Shown here: in pieces, positions 23,361-31,879 of the stretch
Layout: each line of letters starts with the position of its first letter
How positions within the stretch are numbered: position 1 is the stretch's first letter
Assembly (NCBI RefSeq): GCF_001188955.3
Contig: NZ_JPRF03000001.1
Location: forward strand, 558,001 to 622,000
Length of the DNA: 64,000 nt
From: Kitasatospora aureofaciens
GTDB taxonomy: Bacteria; Actinomycetota; Actinomycetes; Streptomycetales; Streptomycetaceae
Direction: 5' to 3'
The notes under the pieces: model-generated
Seen by the model: the letters and a program-made list of their open reading frames with translations, nothing else
What the model was told of the DNA's origin: nothing
Databases searched by the model: none
Made by a program: the position numbers and the translations under genes

Positions 23361-24758
23361 TCAGTCGGTCCCGAGCTTGCGGACGGCCCCGGCGAGCGCC
23401 TCGGCCGTCCGCCGCACATCCGCCTCCGTGGTGCGCCAGTTGCTGAACGCGGCGCGCAGGGCGGGCAGGCCGGCGTAGCGGGTGGGGGTCAGGAAGGCCT
23501 CGCCGGAGAGCTCGGCGGCGAGGGCGGCGAGGCGCTCGGGGGTCGGGTCCTCGGCGAGGGTGAAGCAGACGACGTTGAGACGGACCGGGGCGAGCAGGCG
23601 CAGGCCGTCGATCGCCTCGATCGCCTCGCCGAGCGCGCGGGCGCCGGTGGTGCAGCGCTCCACGATCTCGCGGTGGCCGGCCCGGCCGTAGGCGCGCAGG
23701 GTGAACCAGGCGGCCAGGGCGCGCAGCCGGTGGGAGTTCTCCGGGGTGAGGTGCACGAGGTCGGGGTGCTCGCCGATCGGGCCGAGGTAGGCGGCGGCGT
23801 TCTGGAAGACCCGGGCCTGGAGGTCGCGGCGGCGGGTGAACTGCACGGCGCTGTCGTAGGGCACGTTGAGCCACTTGTGCAGGTCCACGCAGACCGAGTC
23901 GGCCCGGTCCAGCCCGGCGACCAGCCGCGCGTGCTCCGGGGAGAGGGCCGCGAAGGCGCCGAAGGCCGCGTCGACGTGCAGCCAGAAGCCGTACTGCTCG
24001 CGGAGCGCGGCGATCGCGCTCAGGTCGTCGAAGTCGACCGTGTTGACGGTGCCCGCGTTGGCGACCACGATGCACGGGCCGTCGGCCTCGGCGAGCGCCC
24101 GCTCCAGCGCGGCCACGTCCACGGCCTCCCGGCCGGGCAGGGTGGGGACGACGGTCAGCGCGGCGCGGCCGAGGCCCAGTACGGACAGCGCCTTGGACAC
24201 GCTCGAATGCGCGCTGCCCGACAGCACCCGCACCCGGCCCAGCGCGGCCACCCCGTCCTCGGCCACGTCCACCCCGAGCCGCTCGCCCAGCCACTCCCGG
24301 GCGACCGCCAGGCCCACGGTGTTGGACATGGTGGCGCCGCTGACGAAGGCGCCGCTGTGCGCGGAGGAGAGCCCGAAGAGCTCGCGCAGCCAGCCGACCG
24401 TCTCCCGCTCCAGGTGCTGTCCGGCCGGGTCCAGCGAGGAGTTGGAGTTCTGGTCGGCGGTGGCGGTCAGCCAGTCGCCCACCAGTGCGGCCGGGGTCGC
24501 CCCGCCCGTCACGAACCCGAAGTAGCGCGGCCCGGTACTGGCCGACAGCCGGGGTTCCCAGCGCTCGTCGAACTCCGCCAGGGCCGCCCGCAGGCCCCCG
24601 CCGTTCTCCTGCAGCGGGCCTGCCGGCGTGGGCCGGTCGGCCTGCCGCGGGATCACCGGCCGGTCGTCGAGCCCGGCGAGGAAGCCGACCGCCCGCTGCC
24701 GGGCCTCCTCCAGGAGGGCGGGCAGTTGGTCGAGGTCGGAGGCGAGGTCGGGGTGCAT
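23361..24758 (-). CDS. PLP-dependent group II amino-acid decarboxylase
   Basis: 465 residues, fold type I. Schiff-base Lys295 in 'VDLHKWLNVPYD', PLP-stacking His184 ('SGSAHSSVSKA'), Asp263 in 'HVDAAFGAF' pairing with the pyridine N, and 'TSG/VTGGATPAALVG' near the N-terminus. Similar to aromatic-L-amino-acid/glutamate/aspartate decarboxylases; substrate cannot be told. Would produce a biogenic amine or similar. ATG 24758 with GGAG 7 nt upstream. No transporter next to it. Confidence 0.88.
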   Translation of the reverse strand: MHPDLASDLDQLPALLEEARQRAVGFLAGLDDRPVIPRQADRPTPAGPLQENGGGLRAALAEFDERWEPRLSASTGPRYFGFVTGGATPAALVGDWLTATADQNSNSSLDPAGQHLERETVGWLRELFGLSSAHSGAFVSGATMSNTVGLAVAREWLGERLGVDVAEDGVAALGRVRVLSGSAHSSVSKALSVLGLGRAALTVVPTLPGREAVDVAALERALAEADGPCIVVANAGTVNTVDFDDLSAIAALREQYGFWLHVDAAFGAFAALSPEHARLVAGLDRADSVCVDLHKWLNVPYDSAVQFTRRRDLQARVFQNAAAYLGPIGEHPDLVHLTPENSHRLRALAAWFTLRAYGRAGHREIVERCTTGARALGEAIEAIDGLRLLAPVRLNVVCFTLAEDPTPERLAALAAELSGEAFLTPTRYAGLPALRAAFSNWRTTEADVRRTAEALAGAVRKLGTD

Positions 24759-24987
24759 GGGGTTTCTCCGTTGATCGGTTGTCAGGCCGAGGGTAGTGGC
24801 GCGCGGAGATCGTGTCGCGGGCCAATCCGCGGTCGGTGGCCTGGGCGTCCCGGGTGGGCGTGTGCCTGGTGTGGGCCCGGGGGGGTGGGGACCGCTCGCC
24901 GGTGGTAGCGGAGCGTGAGGATTCCTCCGCCGCGGTTGGGGCACGCGCGATGCGACCGAGGAACCGGCACGAGGCGAGGAGGTAACG

Positions 24988-25269
24988 GTGAACGACATCG
25001 CGCAGGGAGGCGCCGGAGGTGTGCCGCTGCACCACGGCTCCGAGGAGGACGGCAGCACCGATCCCCGGGCTCCGGGTGTGACCGGCCGGGACGATGACGG
25101 ATCGGGCGGCTCCGGCGGGTCAGGGACGACCGGTGGGTCCGGTGCGTCCGGACAGGCGCCTGAGGACCCGGTCGAGGACCAGGGGGACGCGACCACCGCG
25201 CAACCCGGCCGGGCGCGCCGGCTCGGGCCCGACGAGTCGGGGGAGACGGAGGTGTCGGACGACGCGTGA
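24988..25269 (+). CDS. small acidic disordered protein, unknown
   Basis: 93 residues, very rich in Gly, Asp, Ser and Glu ('GSGGSGGSGTTGGSGASG'), no TM segment; likely intrinsically disordered. Included because GTG 24988 has an excellent AGGAGGT 5 nt upstream. No family recognised. Confidence 0.6.
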   Translation: MNDIAQGGAGGVPLHHGSEEDGSTDPRAPGVTGRDDDGSGGSGGSGTTGGSGASGQAPEDPVEDQGDATTAQPGRARRLGPDESGETEVSDDA

Positions 25270-25487
25270 TCCGGTCGTCGGACGCGTCCACCGCCGCCTG
25301 GCGGCCGGGGCCTGCGGACCCCGGCCGCCAGGCGCCCGAGTGTGTGCCGCGTGTGTCGCGTCCGCTCCGCGCCGGGAGGGTTTGGCGCGTCCTCGCGGCG
25401 GTACACGCGCCCCGGGGCGGCTTCGGACACCGGACCGCACCGGCCGCTCCGTGCCGAGAACCGTCCGGTCGACTTCGGGAGGACCCT

Positions 25488-26312
25488 GTGATCGTGCCCC
25501 GCGTCATGGCCCGGCCGTCCGCAGCTCCGGCGGCGGTACGAGACGGGCGTGTGCGTCGTGACGGCTACGCCCGGCTGAGCGCCGCCGATCTCGGCATCGA
25601 CACCGAGACGTTCGCGACGGACTTCGAGGGCCTCACGGACGCCTGTCGCGACCTGCCCCCGGACCCGTACGCACGGCGGACCAACCGGTTCCGCCGCTAC
25701 TCCCACGCCGTCCACCTGCCCTGGACCGGGGAGCTGTCCTACGTTCCGGGCGCTCCCGACGACGAGTTCGGCACCGCCACCGAGTACTGGCAGGACGAGC
25801 ACAACCCCGAGTACCCGCGGATGCGCCGTCGGTTGCCCGACATCCCGCCCGCCCTCCACGGCAACCGACTGCTGGAGGCCCTGATCCGTGCCGATCTCGA
25901 CCACGCCCTGTGGCTGGAGGACCTGCACCGCGTCCCCGTCTACGTGGGTGTCCACCTGATCGCGCTCGCCGTGCGTGACCGCGAGCAGGTCGCGGTGTCC
26001 TCGCCGAACTGCCTGCACCAGGACGGTGGTTCGCCGGCGACGTTCACCTTCGCCCACCTCCTCGGGCGGCGCAACGTCGAGGGCGGCGAGAACGTCATCG
26101 CCACCCCGGAGAGCGCCGGTCGGCAACCCGACGACCTGCCCCCGGGGGCCGTCCACGACCGGTTCTTCCTGACCGAGCCCCTGGACGGCTACGGTGTGCA
26201 CGACCAGCGGGTCAGCCACTACGTCGGCCCGGTCCGTCTCGGTGACGAGGAGGGCGACGGGCGGCGCGAGATCCTCATCGTCGGCATCGCCCCGTACGAA
26301 CCCGGGCTGTAG
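25488..26312 (+). CDS. 2OG-Fe(II) dioxygenase family protein (isoleucine dioxygenase-like)
   Basis: 274 residues. The HxD iron motif 'NCLHQDGGSPATFTF' and distal His in 'VSHYVGPVR', with 'FRRYSHAVHLPW' upstream, match the 2OG-Fe_Oxy_2 family that includes L-isoleucine 4-hydroxylase. Predicted to hydroxylate a free amino acid or peptide with 2-oxoglutarate and Fe(II). Start GTG 25488 with GGGAGGA 4-5 nt upstream. Stands alone, so the product may feed a pathway elsewhere. Confidence 0.85.
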   Translation: MIVPRVMARPSAAPAAVRDGRVRRDGYARLSAADLGIDTETFATDFEGLTDACRDLPPDPYARRTNRFRRYSHAVHLPWTGELSYVPGAPDDEFGTATEYWQDEHNPEYPRMRRRLPDIPPALHGNRLLEALIRADLDHALWLEDLHRVPVYVGVHLIALAVRDREQVAVSSPNCLHQDGGSPATFTFAHLLGRRNVEGGENVIATPESAGRQPDDLPPGAVHDRFFLTEPLDGYGVHDQRVSHYVGPVRLGDEEGDGRREILIVGIAPYEPGL

Positions 26313-26391
26313 CCGGGCGCGCCCGTTCCCGCGGCAGGGTCGGGCCCGTTGTCAGACCTGCCCGCTAGCCTCCGAACGGATGTCCCGGAAC

Positions 26392-26445
26392 GGAACGGAC
26401 GGAACGGACGGAACGGCCGGGGCGGACGGGGCGGACGGGAGGGAC
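26392..26445. repeat. six imperfect copies of a 9-mer (GGAACGGAC type)
   Basis: Copies: GGAACGGAC twice, GGAACGGCC, GGGGCGGAC twice, GGGAGGGAC. It ends 7 bp before the start of the gene at 26453 and provides its G-rich ribosome site. In another frame it reads as collagen-like Gly-X-Y triplets. Confidence 0.85.
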
Positions 26446-26452
26446 GGGGCAC

Positions 26453-27157
26453 ATGGGAGCGAAGACCGGGGTGTCCGAGGACCGGCCGGTGCCCCTGGTC
26501 TGCTGCTGGCTGGCGTGGATCGCGGTGAACACCGGCGACCAGGCCGGGGTGATGGACCTGTTGGGACTGTCCGCGCCGCTGCCGGTGTCGTTCGAGGTCG
26601 GGGTCGACGCGGTGGACGGCGACGGCCACCCCTTCTCCGACGACGATCCGCACGACGGCTTCCGCCGGGTGTTCGTCACGCCGGAGCTGGCCGGGTGGAC
26701 GCTGGTGGCGGGAGCCTGGTGCGATCCGGTCGACGCCGAGCGGGCCGCGGACGTCCTGGCGGCCTGCGAGCGGTTGAGCGCCCGCTACGGGCGGGCCCAG
26801 GCGTACTGGTACAGCGCGCAGAACGACGGCTCGGCCGTCCTGGTCGCCGAACAGGGCGTGGCCGTACGGCGGTTCGGCTTCGTCCCGGGCGAGGAGACGG
26901 CGCACCTGGAGCTGGGTGCGCCGTTGCCCTACGAGCAGCGGCGGCGTGCCGAGCTGGGGCTGCCCCCGCTCGCGGCGGGCCAGGTGGACCCCGAGGAGCA
27001 GGCGGACGACTGGGAGTGGGAGCTGCTCGAACTGGCACCCCGTCTGGCCGGGGAGTTGAGCCTCGACCCCGGGGCGATCGGACCGGACACGCCGGTACGG
27101 GGCACCGGCGTGCTGGCCCTCACGGAGTACGGGCGTCGGCTGGGCGTGGCCGAGTGA
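26453..27157 (+). CDS. conserved hypothetical protein, soluble
   Basis: 234 residues, acidic, with many Trp and Asp ('CCWLAWIAVNTGDQAGVMDL' near the start, 'ADDWEWELLELAPRLAGEL' near 190). No TM segment or known motif. The style resembles streptomycete proteins of unknown function found as single genes. ATG 26453 follows the G-rich nonamer repeat. I do not recognise a family. Confidence 0.7.
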   Translation: MGAKTGVSEDRPVPLVCCWLAWIAVNTGDQAGVMDLLGLSAPLPVSFEVGVDAVDGDGHPFSDDDPHDGFRRVFVTPELAGWTLVAGAWCDPVDAERAADVLAACERLSARYGRAQAYWYSAQNDGSAVLVAEQGVAVRRFGFVPGEETAHLELGAPLPYEQRRRAELGLPPLAAGQVDPEEQADDWEWELLELAPRLAGELSLDPGAIGPDTPVRGTGVLALTEYGRRLGVAE

Positions 27158-27179
27158 CCGGAGCTGTCGGCGGGGCCGG

Positions 27180-28445
27180 TCAGCGCGGGCGTCGGGGCAG
27201 TTCGGCCTGCCGGACCGGCCGGGAGGTGAGCGCGTAGATCGCGCCGAGGCAGGAGAGGCCGCCACAGCCCAGGAAGACGGGCGCGGCGCCCCAGGCGCCG
27301 ATGGCGGCGCCGACCAGGGGGTAGCTGAGCGGGGCGACGCCGACCATGGTGAGCATCACGACGGAGGTGACCCGGCCCAGGTAGGCGGGGTCGGCGGTGG
27401 TCTGGACGAGGGCGCCGTCCAGGCTGCCGAAGACGCCCGCACTCAGGCCGACGAACGCGGCGAGCACGGCGGCCGACCACAGCGCGGGGAGCGAGCCCAT
27501 GGCGGCCGCGCCCAGGCTGCCGAGCAGCAGGGTGACGGCCATGGTCAGGCCGGCCCGGGGCAGCCAGCCGGCGACGGCGAGCAGGGCGGCGCCGGCGGCG
27601 GCGCCCGCGCCGAAGCAGGCGACGATCAGGCCGAGGCCGGACGGGCCCCAGCCCCGTTCGGCGTTGAGGAGCACCATGCCGACGTTGAGGGTGCCGATGA
27701 GGCCGAGTTCGCAGACGGCGCCGACCAGGACCAGCGGTCCGAGCAGGCGGTGGCGCCGGAGGTAGCGCAGGCCGTCGCGCAGCTCGGCACGGGCGGTGCC
27801 GGATCCACCGGGCGCGGCCCGGTCCTCGTGCGGCTCCAGGGGCCGGATCCGTACGGACAGCAGCAGGGGCAGCGACAGGGCGAACAGCCCGCCCGCGACG
27901 GTGAAGGCGACGGCCGGGCCGCCGAGGGCCATGGCCAGGCCGCCGATTGGCGGGCCGGCGATCTGGCCCAGGCGCATCGCGAGCGAGCGCAGACCGGTGA
28001 CGCGGGCCAGCTGGTCGGGGCTGGTGAGGCGGGGCGGCAGGGCGCCGACGGCGGGGACGAACAGGGCGTCGACGGCGCCGAAGACCAGAGCCACCGCGAT
28101 CAGCAGCCACAGGGCGGGCGTGGTCAGGGCGACAGCGGCGGCGATGGAGAGGATGAGCAGGCAGCGCAGCGCGTCGCTGCCGAGGATCACCCGCCGCGGG
28201 TCGAGGCGGTCGGCGACCACCCCTCCGCCGAGCATCAGCACCGCCCGGGGCAGCGCACCGGCGGCCATCACCAGGCCGAGCTCGGTGGGGCCGACGGTCT
28301 TCTGGGCCGACCAGCCGAGGGCGAGGAAGTAGACGGTGTCGCCGACCAGGGAGGCGGTGTAGGCGGTGAGCCAGCGCAGGACGTTGGCGTCACGGTGCGC
28401 GGGGAGAGCGGGGCGTACGGACGGTGCCGTTTCCAACGTGGCCAT
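27180..28445 (-). CDS. MFS transporter (MFS_3, enterobactin-exporter-like)
   Basis: 421 residues with 12 predicted TM segments; MFS motif A 'GGGVVADRLDPRRVILGSDA' at about 73-92. Subfamily MFS_3 (EntS-like) by length and by the 'LARVTGLRSLAMRLGQIAGP' segment. Begins 31 bp after the regulator at 28477-29070 on the same strand, so regulator and exporter form one operon. ATG 28445; AGGAG 9 nt upstream (in 'cacaggagcccgccccc'). Confidence 0.88.
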   Translation of the reverse strand: MATLETAPSVRPALPAHRDANVLRWLTAYTASLVGDTVYFLALGWSAQKTVGPTELGLVMAAGALPRAVLMLGGGVVADRLDPRRVILGSDALRCLLILSIAAAVALTTPALWLLIAVALVFGAVDALFVPAVGALPPRLTSPDQLARVTGLRSLAMRLGQIAGPPIGGLAMALGGPAVAFTVAGGLFALSLPLLLSVRIRPLEPHEDRAAPGGSGTARAELRDGLRYLRRHRLLGPLVLVGAVCELGLIGTLNVGMVLLNAERGWGPSGLGLIVACFGAGAAAGAALLAVAGWLPRAGLTMAVTLLLGSLGAAAMGSLPALWSAAVLAAFVGLSAGVFGSLDGALVQTTADPAYLGRVTSVVMLTMVGVAPLSYPLVGAAIGAWGAAPVFLGCGGLSCLGAIYALTSRPVRQAELPRRPR

Positions 28446-28476
28446 GGGGGCGGGCTCCTGTGGGTGGGCGGACGCG

Positions 28477-29070
28477 TCAGGGGCGGAACGGGAAGCCGTA
28501 CAGGTGGACGGACACGTGCTCGCGGTTCTCGCTGTCGCCGGCCGCCTTGGCGGCCCTGCCGCGCTCCCGCCAGCGGCGGCCCAGGGCCTGCAACTCGTCG
28601 TTCAGTTCGGCGAGTTCGGCGGCGGTGAGATCGAGCAGCCACTCGGAGGTGAAGGCCGCGTCCGTCCACTCGCGGCCCCAGGCGGCGCCCTGGTCCAGGT
28701 AGGTGCGGACCTGGGCGGCGCGGCTGTCGAGCAGGCCGCGGGTGACGGCGCCGACCGCGGCCGCGCCCTCGGGCGTCCCGGCGAGGTCCGACTCGCGGAA
28801 GCCCCAGCCCTCCTCGGAGGCGACCTGCCACCACCGCTCCCGTCCGTCGGCGCTCTGACCGGTCGCCTCGACGACGAAGTCGAGTTCGGCCAGCTTGCGC
28901 AGGTGGTAGCTGACCAGGGACGGCGCCTGGTCGACCTGCTCGGCGAGCTGCGAGGCGGTGGCGGTGCCGGCCGCGTAGAGCAGGCGATAGAGCTGCATCC
29001 GCAGGGGGTTGGTGAACGCCTTGAGGCGGGAGAGGTCGGTGATCCGCTCCGGCCGGGGGGTTTCGGGCAT
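28477..29070 (-). CDS. ArsR-like (HTH_20) regulator controlling the MFS exporter
   Basis: 197 residues. wHTH at about 12-95 ('RLKAFTNPLRMQLYRLLYAA', 'APSLVSYHLRKLAELDFVVE'), then a helical dimer/effector domain. Such regulators commonly sense an antibiotic-like ligand and derepress the co-transcribed transporter. ATG 29070 with GTGGAGG 3-5 nt upstream. Promoter and repeats at 29098-29120 suggest autoregulation. Confidence 0.87.
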   Translation of the reverse strand: MPETPRPERITDLSRLKAFTNPLRMQLYRLLYAAGTATASQLAEQVDQAPSLVSYHLRKLAELDFVVEATGQSADGRERWWQVASEEGWGFRESDLAGTPEGAAAVGAVTRGLLDSRAAQVRTYLDQGAAWGREWTDAAFTSEWLLDLTAAELAELNDELQALGRRWRERGRAAKAAGDSENREHVSVHLYGFPFRP

Positions 29071-29080
29071 GCCTCCACGG

Positions 29081-29120
29081 TAGGTACGAAAGGAAAGTTG
29101 CGCAATGAAAACTGCGCAAT
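29081..29120 (-). promoter_or_regulatory. promoter with two TTGCGCAAT operator copies
   Basis: TTGCGCAAT (29098-29106) and TGCGCAAT (29113-29120), 15 bp apart, in a short AT-rich island. On the minus strand one copy supplies -35 TTGCGC, then 17 nt, then -10 TACCGT near 29081. A bound repressor would cover the promoter. Confidence 0.55.
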
Positions 29121-29206
29121 AAAAATTTCGGAGACCTCAGGGGCTCCGGGACGCGGTCCGGAGCCCGGCCACGGGTTCGCCGGGTCGGGCGCCGTGATCG
29201 ACCGCG

Positions 29207-29232
29207 CCCCCGTCCGCAGTCGCGGACGGGGG
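29207..29232 (-). terminator. terminator of the chitinase-thaumatin-glucanase operon
   Basis: Perfect 11-bp stem CCCCCGTCCGC/GCGGACGGGGG with loop AGTC, 28 bp downstream of the GH128 stop. Confidence 0.7.
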
Positions 29233-29259
29233 TGTGCGGGTCCGGTCGGCCGCTCGGGC

Positions 29260-30078
29260 TCAGCCCGCCGCGCGGTAGGCCGTACCCACGCGGTTGGGGG
29301 TTGCCCGGTTGTAGAGACCGGTGCCACCGCGGTCCGCGGAGAGGGTGAACCACGCGTAGCGTTCGACGAAGGGGAGGCCCTGGAGCATCGCGGTCGACTT
29401 CGTCACGAACGCGGCCTGCTGTTCCGGTGTCGGATACCTCGGGGTGCCGCTGGAGAAGTCGATCAGGGCGTACTCGGTGAGCCAGATCGGCTTGTTGTAG
29501 CGGTTGTGGACCGCCTGGAGGTAGCTGCGCAGTTGACCGGTCGCGGCGTCGGCGCGGAAGTCCGAGCCGTACCAGTGCAGGGGGACGAAGTCGACCTTGT
29601 AGTGGCGGGAGGCGGCGCCCTTCATGAACCGGTCGAGCCAGCCGCCCGCGACGTCGCCGCCGCCGGCCACCGCGGGTGCGCCCAGGCGCATTCCGGTCGA
29701 CTGGAGCCGGGGCCACAGGTCGAGGGCCCGGGACACGTTCATGTTCGCCTGCGCCGGCAGGTCGGGTTCGTTGAACCCGAGCAGCGTCGTGCCCTCCTTC
29801 CTGGCTGTCGCGAGCTGTGCGTCGGTCACCGAGGCCGCCCCCCAGATCATGGGGACGAACTCGACGCCGGCCGGCGGCTTGATCTGCTGCCGGTCCGAGG
29901 CCCAGGTGAAGAACCAGCCGACCCCGGAGTCAGCCAGTGCCCCGGTGGCGTCGGTGAAGTTCCAGGCGCTCACGCCCTTCTTCTTCACCGGGGCGGCGGA
30001 CGCGTCGGCGGTACTGCCGACCGTGAGGCAGGTCAGCACCGCGAGTAGAACGGCGAACAGGCGTGTTCGACCCGGCAA
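29260..30078 (-). CDS. secreted GH128-type beta-1,3-glucanase
   Basis: 272 residues with a Sec signal peptide (1-29, ending near 'ADASAA'). Catalytic domain follows directly: acid/base Glu104 in 'LLGFNEPDLP' and nucleophile Glu202 in 'PIWLTEYALID', with the (beta/alpha)8 landmarks 'VEFVPMIWG' and 'VPLHWYG' of glycosyl hydrolase family 128 (Asl1-like catalytic core). Expected substrate: fungal or algal beta-1,3-glucan. Third gene of the operon, starting 18 bp after the thaumatin-like gene. ATG 30078 with AAGGAGG 5-7 nt upstream. Confidence 0.87.
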   Translation of the reverse strand: MPGRTRLFAVLLAVLTCLTVGSTADASAAPVKKKGVSAWNFTDATGALADSGVGWFFTWASDRQQIKPPAGVEFVPMIWGAASVTDAQLATARKEGTTLLGFNEPDLPAQANMNVSRALDLWPRLQSTGMRLGAPAVAGGGDVAGGWLDRFMKGAASRHYKVDFVPLHWYGSDFRADAATGQLRSYLQAVHNRYNKPIWLTEYALIDFSSGTPRYPTPEQQAAFVTKSTAMLQGLPFVERYAWFTLSADRGGTGLYNRATPNRVGTAYRAAG

Positions 30079-30096
30079 GACGTTCCCCTCCTTCGA

Positions 30097-30882
30097 TCAC
30101 GCGGGTCCGAAGGTGACGGTGAAGCCGCTGCAGCGGCTGCACTGCTGCATCACCTTGTTGCCCGGCACCTGGTCCTGCTTGGACCAGGTGTAGGCCTTGG
30201 GGCACTTCGCGCTGAGCGCGCGGCTGTAGTCGCTGGGGGTGTCCCGGCTGGGGTTGGTGCACAGTACGGGCTTGCCGTCCGGCCCGCGCGTCAGGTCGGC
30301 GGGTGGGCAGTAGGGCAGCAGGTTCGTCGCGCAGCCCCGCGTCTCGCAGCCTCCGCCGGCCGGCGCGGCGTTCACCGGAGTGATCGTGATCGGCAGCGAG
30401 AACGCGTTCACGTAGCTCACGTCGTACCAGGGAGCGGCGCCGTCCTTGCTGTCGAAGTTGAACTCCGCGAGGCCGACGGGCTGTTCGCCCGTCGTGCAGT
30501 GGTCGGCCGACGGGCCGCAGTCACCCACCCGGCAGTGGAAGGTGCTGCCGGAGGCCCCGCCGCAGCCCTGCCGTGCGAAGAACTTTCCACGCCAGTGGAA
30601 CGGGGCGGCCGTCTCGGGAATCGCCACCGTCGCGGACTGCCCGGGAGCGAGGACCGGTAGCCGGGTGAACTGCTTCGACCCGTCGGCGTTGACGCCGCTT
30701 CCGATCCAGAGCTTCTGGGACGAGTGATTCACGAACGTCACCGTGTGGTTGACCGCCGCAGCCGCGACCGGCGCGGTACGGGGGAGCACTGCCGCGCCCG
30801 TCGCCGGCCCCGCGCCCGGCAGCACCACGGTCAGTGCGGCAGCGGCCGCCGCGACGAACAGCCTGGTCAGGAACCTGTGCAT
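30097..30882 (-). CDS. secreted thaumatin-like protein (PR-5 family)
   Basis: 261 residues, signal peptide 1-28. The mature part (from 'VNHTVTFVNHSSQKLWIGSG') has the thaumatin pattern: 'FHWRGKFFARQGC', 'FHCRVGDCG', 'GLAEFNFDSKDGAAPWYDVS' (the acidic cleft and the plant-like 'YDVSYVNAF'), 'NLLPYCPPADL' and many paired Cys including 'QQCSRCSGFTVTF'. Thaumatin-like proteins are rare in bacteria; in plants they are antifungal and some bind or cleave beta-1,3-glucan. Between the chitinase (16 bp gap) and glucanase (18 bp gap). Confidence 0.88.
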   Translation of the reverse strand: MHRFLTRLFVAAAAAALTVVLPGAGPATGAAVLPRTAPVAAAAVNHTVTFVNHSSQKLWIGSGVNADGSKQFTRLPVLAPGQSATVAIPETAAPFHWRGKFFARQGCGGASGSTFHCRVGDCGPSADHCTTGEQPVGLAEFNFDSKDGAAPWYDVSYVNAFSLPITITPVNAAPAGGGCETRGCATNLLPYCPPADLTRGPDGKPVLCTNPSRDTPSDYSRALSAKCPKAYTWSKQDQVPGNKVMQQCSRCSGFTVTFGPA

Positions 30883-30898
30883 GACTTCTCCGTTCCGC

Positions 30899-31675
30899 TC
30901 AGCAGGTCAGGTTGGTTCCGGGGGAGGTGCCGAGGATCTGCGCGAACCTCTGGTACAGGTCGACCCTGTCCTTCATCTCGGCGGTGTTCCTGCCGTTGCA
31001 CTCGACGGCGCCGTTGATGCTGCGGATCGTCTGGCCGAAGCCGGCGTCGGTGACGATCGCCTGGTGGGCCGTCATGGAACCGGGCCCGGTCTGGGTGTTC
31101 CAGTACCAGAGCGCGGTCTTCCACGCGACCTGAGGATTGGTCTGGATCAGGTCGGGGTTGTGGAGCAGGTCGATGTGCAGGGCGTCCCCCGCCGCCTTGT
31201 AGTTGAAGTTCCAGCTGAGCTGGAGCGGCCCTCGTCCGTAGTAGGCCGCGCGTCCCGCCGGACACCCGTAGGGCCGGGCGGCGTCGCAGTACGTCGGATA
31301 GTTGGCGGTGTTCTGCTCCACGACGTGGCGCAGGCCGCCGGTCTCGTGGCTGACGTTCGCCAGGAAGGCCGCCGCTTCCCGCCGCTTGACCTGATCGTTC
31401 CCGGTGTGTGCGAAGGCGGGGTAGGCGCTCATCGCGCCGACCAGTGCCTCGTAGGTGTAGAACTGGTTCCTGTTCGGGAACATCCGGCCGAACTGGGCCT
31501 TGCTCACGACGAAACCGGCCTGGTCCGCCGCCGTCGCGTGCGTCGGTCCGGCCTTCGACTCGGCGGAGGCGGAGGCGGAGGTGGAGGTGGACGCGGAGGC
31601 GGCGGTGGGCAGGGCGATCGCCGATACGGCTGCCACTGCCGCGGCGATCCTCAGGGCTGAGCGTCGAAGGGACAT
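30899..31675 (-). CDS. secreted GH19 chitinase
   Basis: 258 residues: signal peptide 1-28, Ser/Ala/Thr linker to about 45, GH19 catalytic domain 55-258 with general acid Glu111 in 'NVSHETGG' and Glu120 in 'HVVEQNTANY', and 'YYGRGPLQLSWNFNY' (substrate-binding motif). No separate chitin-binding domain. Streptomyces GH19 enzymes, unlike GH18, are strongly antifungal. First gene of a three-gene operon; ATG 31675 with GGAAGG 6 nt upstream. No DasR-type palindrome was found in the upstream gap; the divergent LAL regulator is the obvious candidate controller. Confidence 0.93.
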   Translation of the reverse strand: MSLRRSALRIAAAVAAVSAIALPTAASASTSTSASASAESKAGPTHATAADQAGFVVSKAQFGRMFPNRNQFYTYEALVGAMSAYPAFAHTGNDQVKRREAAAFLANVSHETGGLRHVVEQNTANYPTYCDAARPYGCPAGRAAYYGRGPLQLSWNFNYKAAGDALHIDLLHNPDLIQTNPQVAWKTALWYWNTQTGPGSMTAHQAIVTDAGFGQTIRSINGAVECNGRNTAEMKDRVDLYQRFAQILGTSPGTNLTC

Positions 31676-31844
31676 GCGGGACCTTCCTCGCGTGGTGACG
31701 GATTCTCCGAATGACCGTGCCGGGGGCGCCGGATGATCGTCCGGCGGCGGATCCGTGGAGACATCCGTGAGACTCACTGAGGTTCCGGAGTGCCGTACGC
31801 CGCCGGGCCGCCCCTCGGTGATCCGGGCGTGACGTGCGCGACGT

Positions 31845-31872
31845 TTGGCGCCCCGCCCGAGCCGGTTAAGGT
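31845..31872 (+). promoter_or_regulatory. promoter of the LAL regulator (probably leaderless)
   Basis: TTGGCG (31845-31850), 16 nt, TAAGGT (31867-31872). Start point would be about 31879, i.e. at ATG 31880. The 31676-31873 gap also has GTGAG-A-CTCAC at 31767-31777. Confidence 0.4.
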
Positions 31873-31879
31873 CATGTAC

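Noticed and set aside
23183..23419. Protein made of GGGRRAA repeats in the heptamer tract
   Set aside because: An artefact of the 7-nt repeat with no start signal or family.
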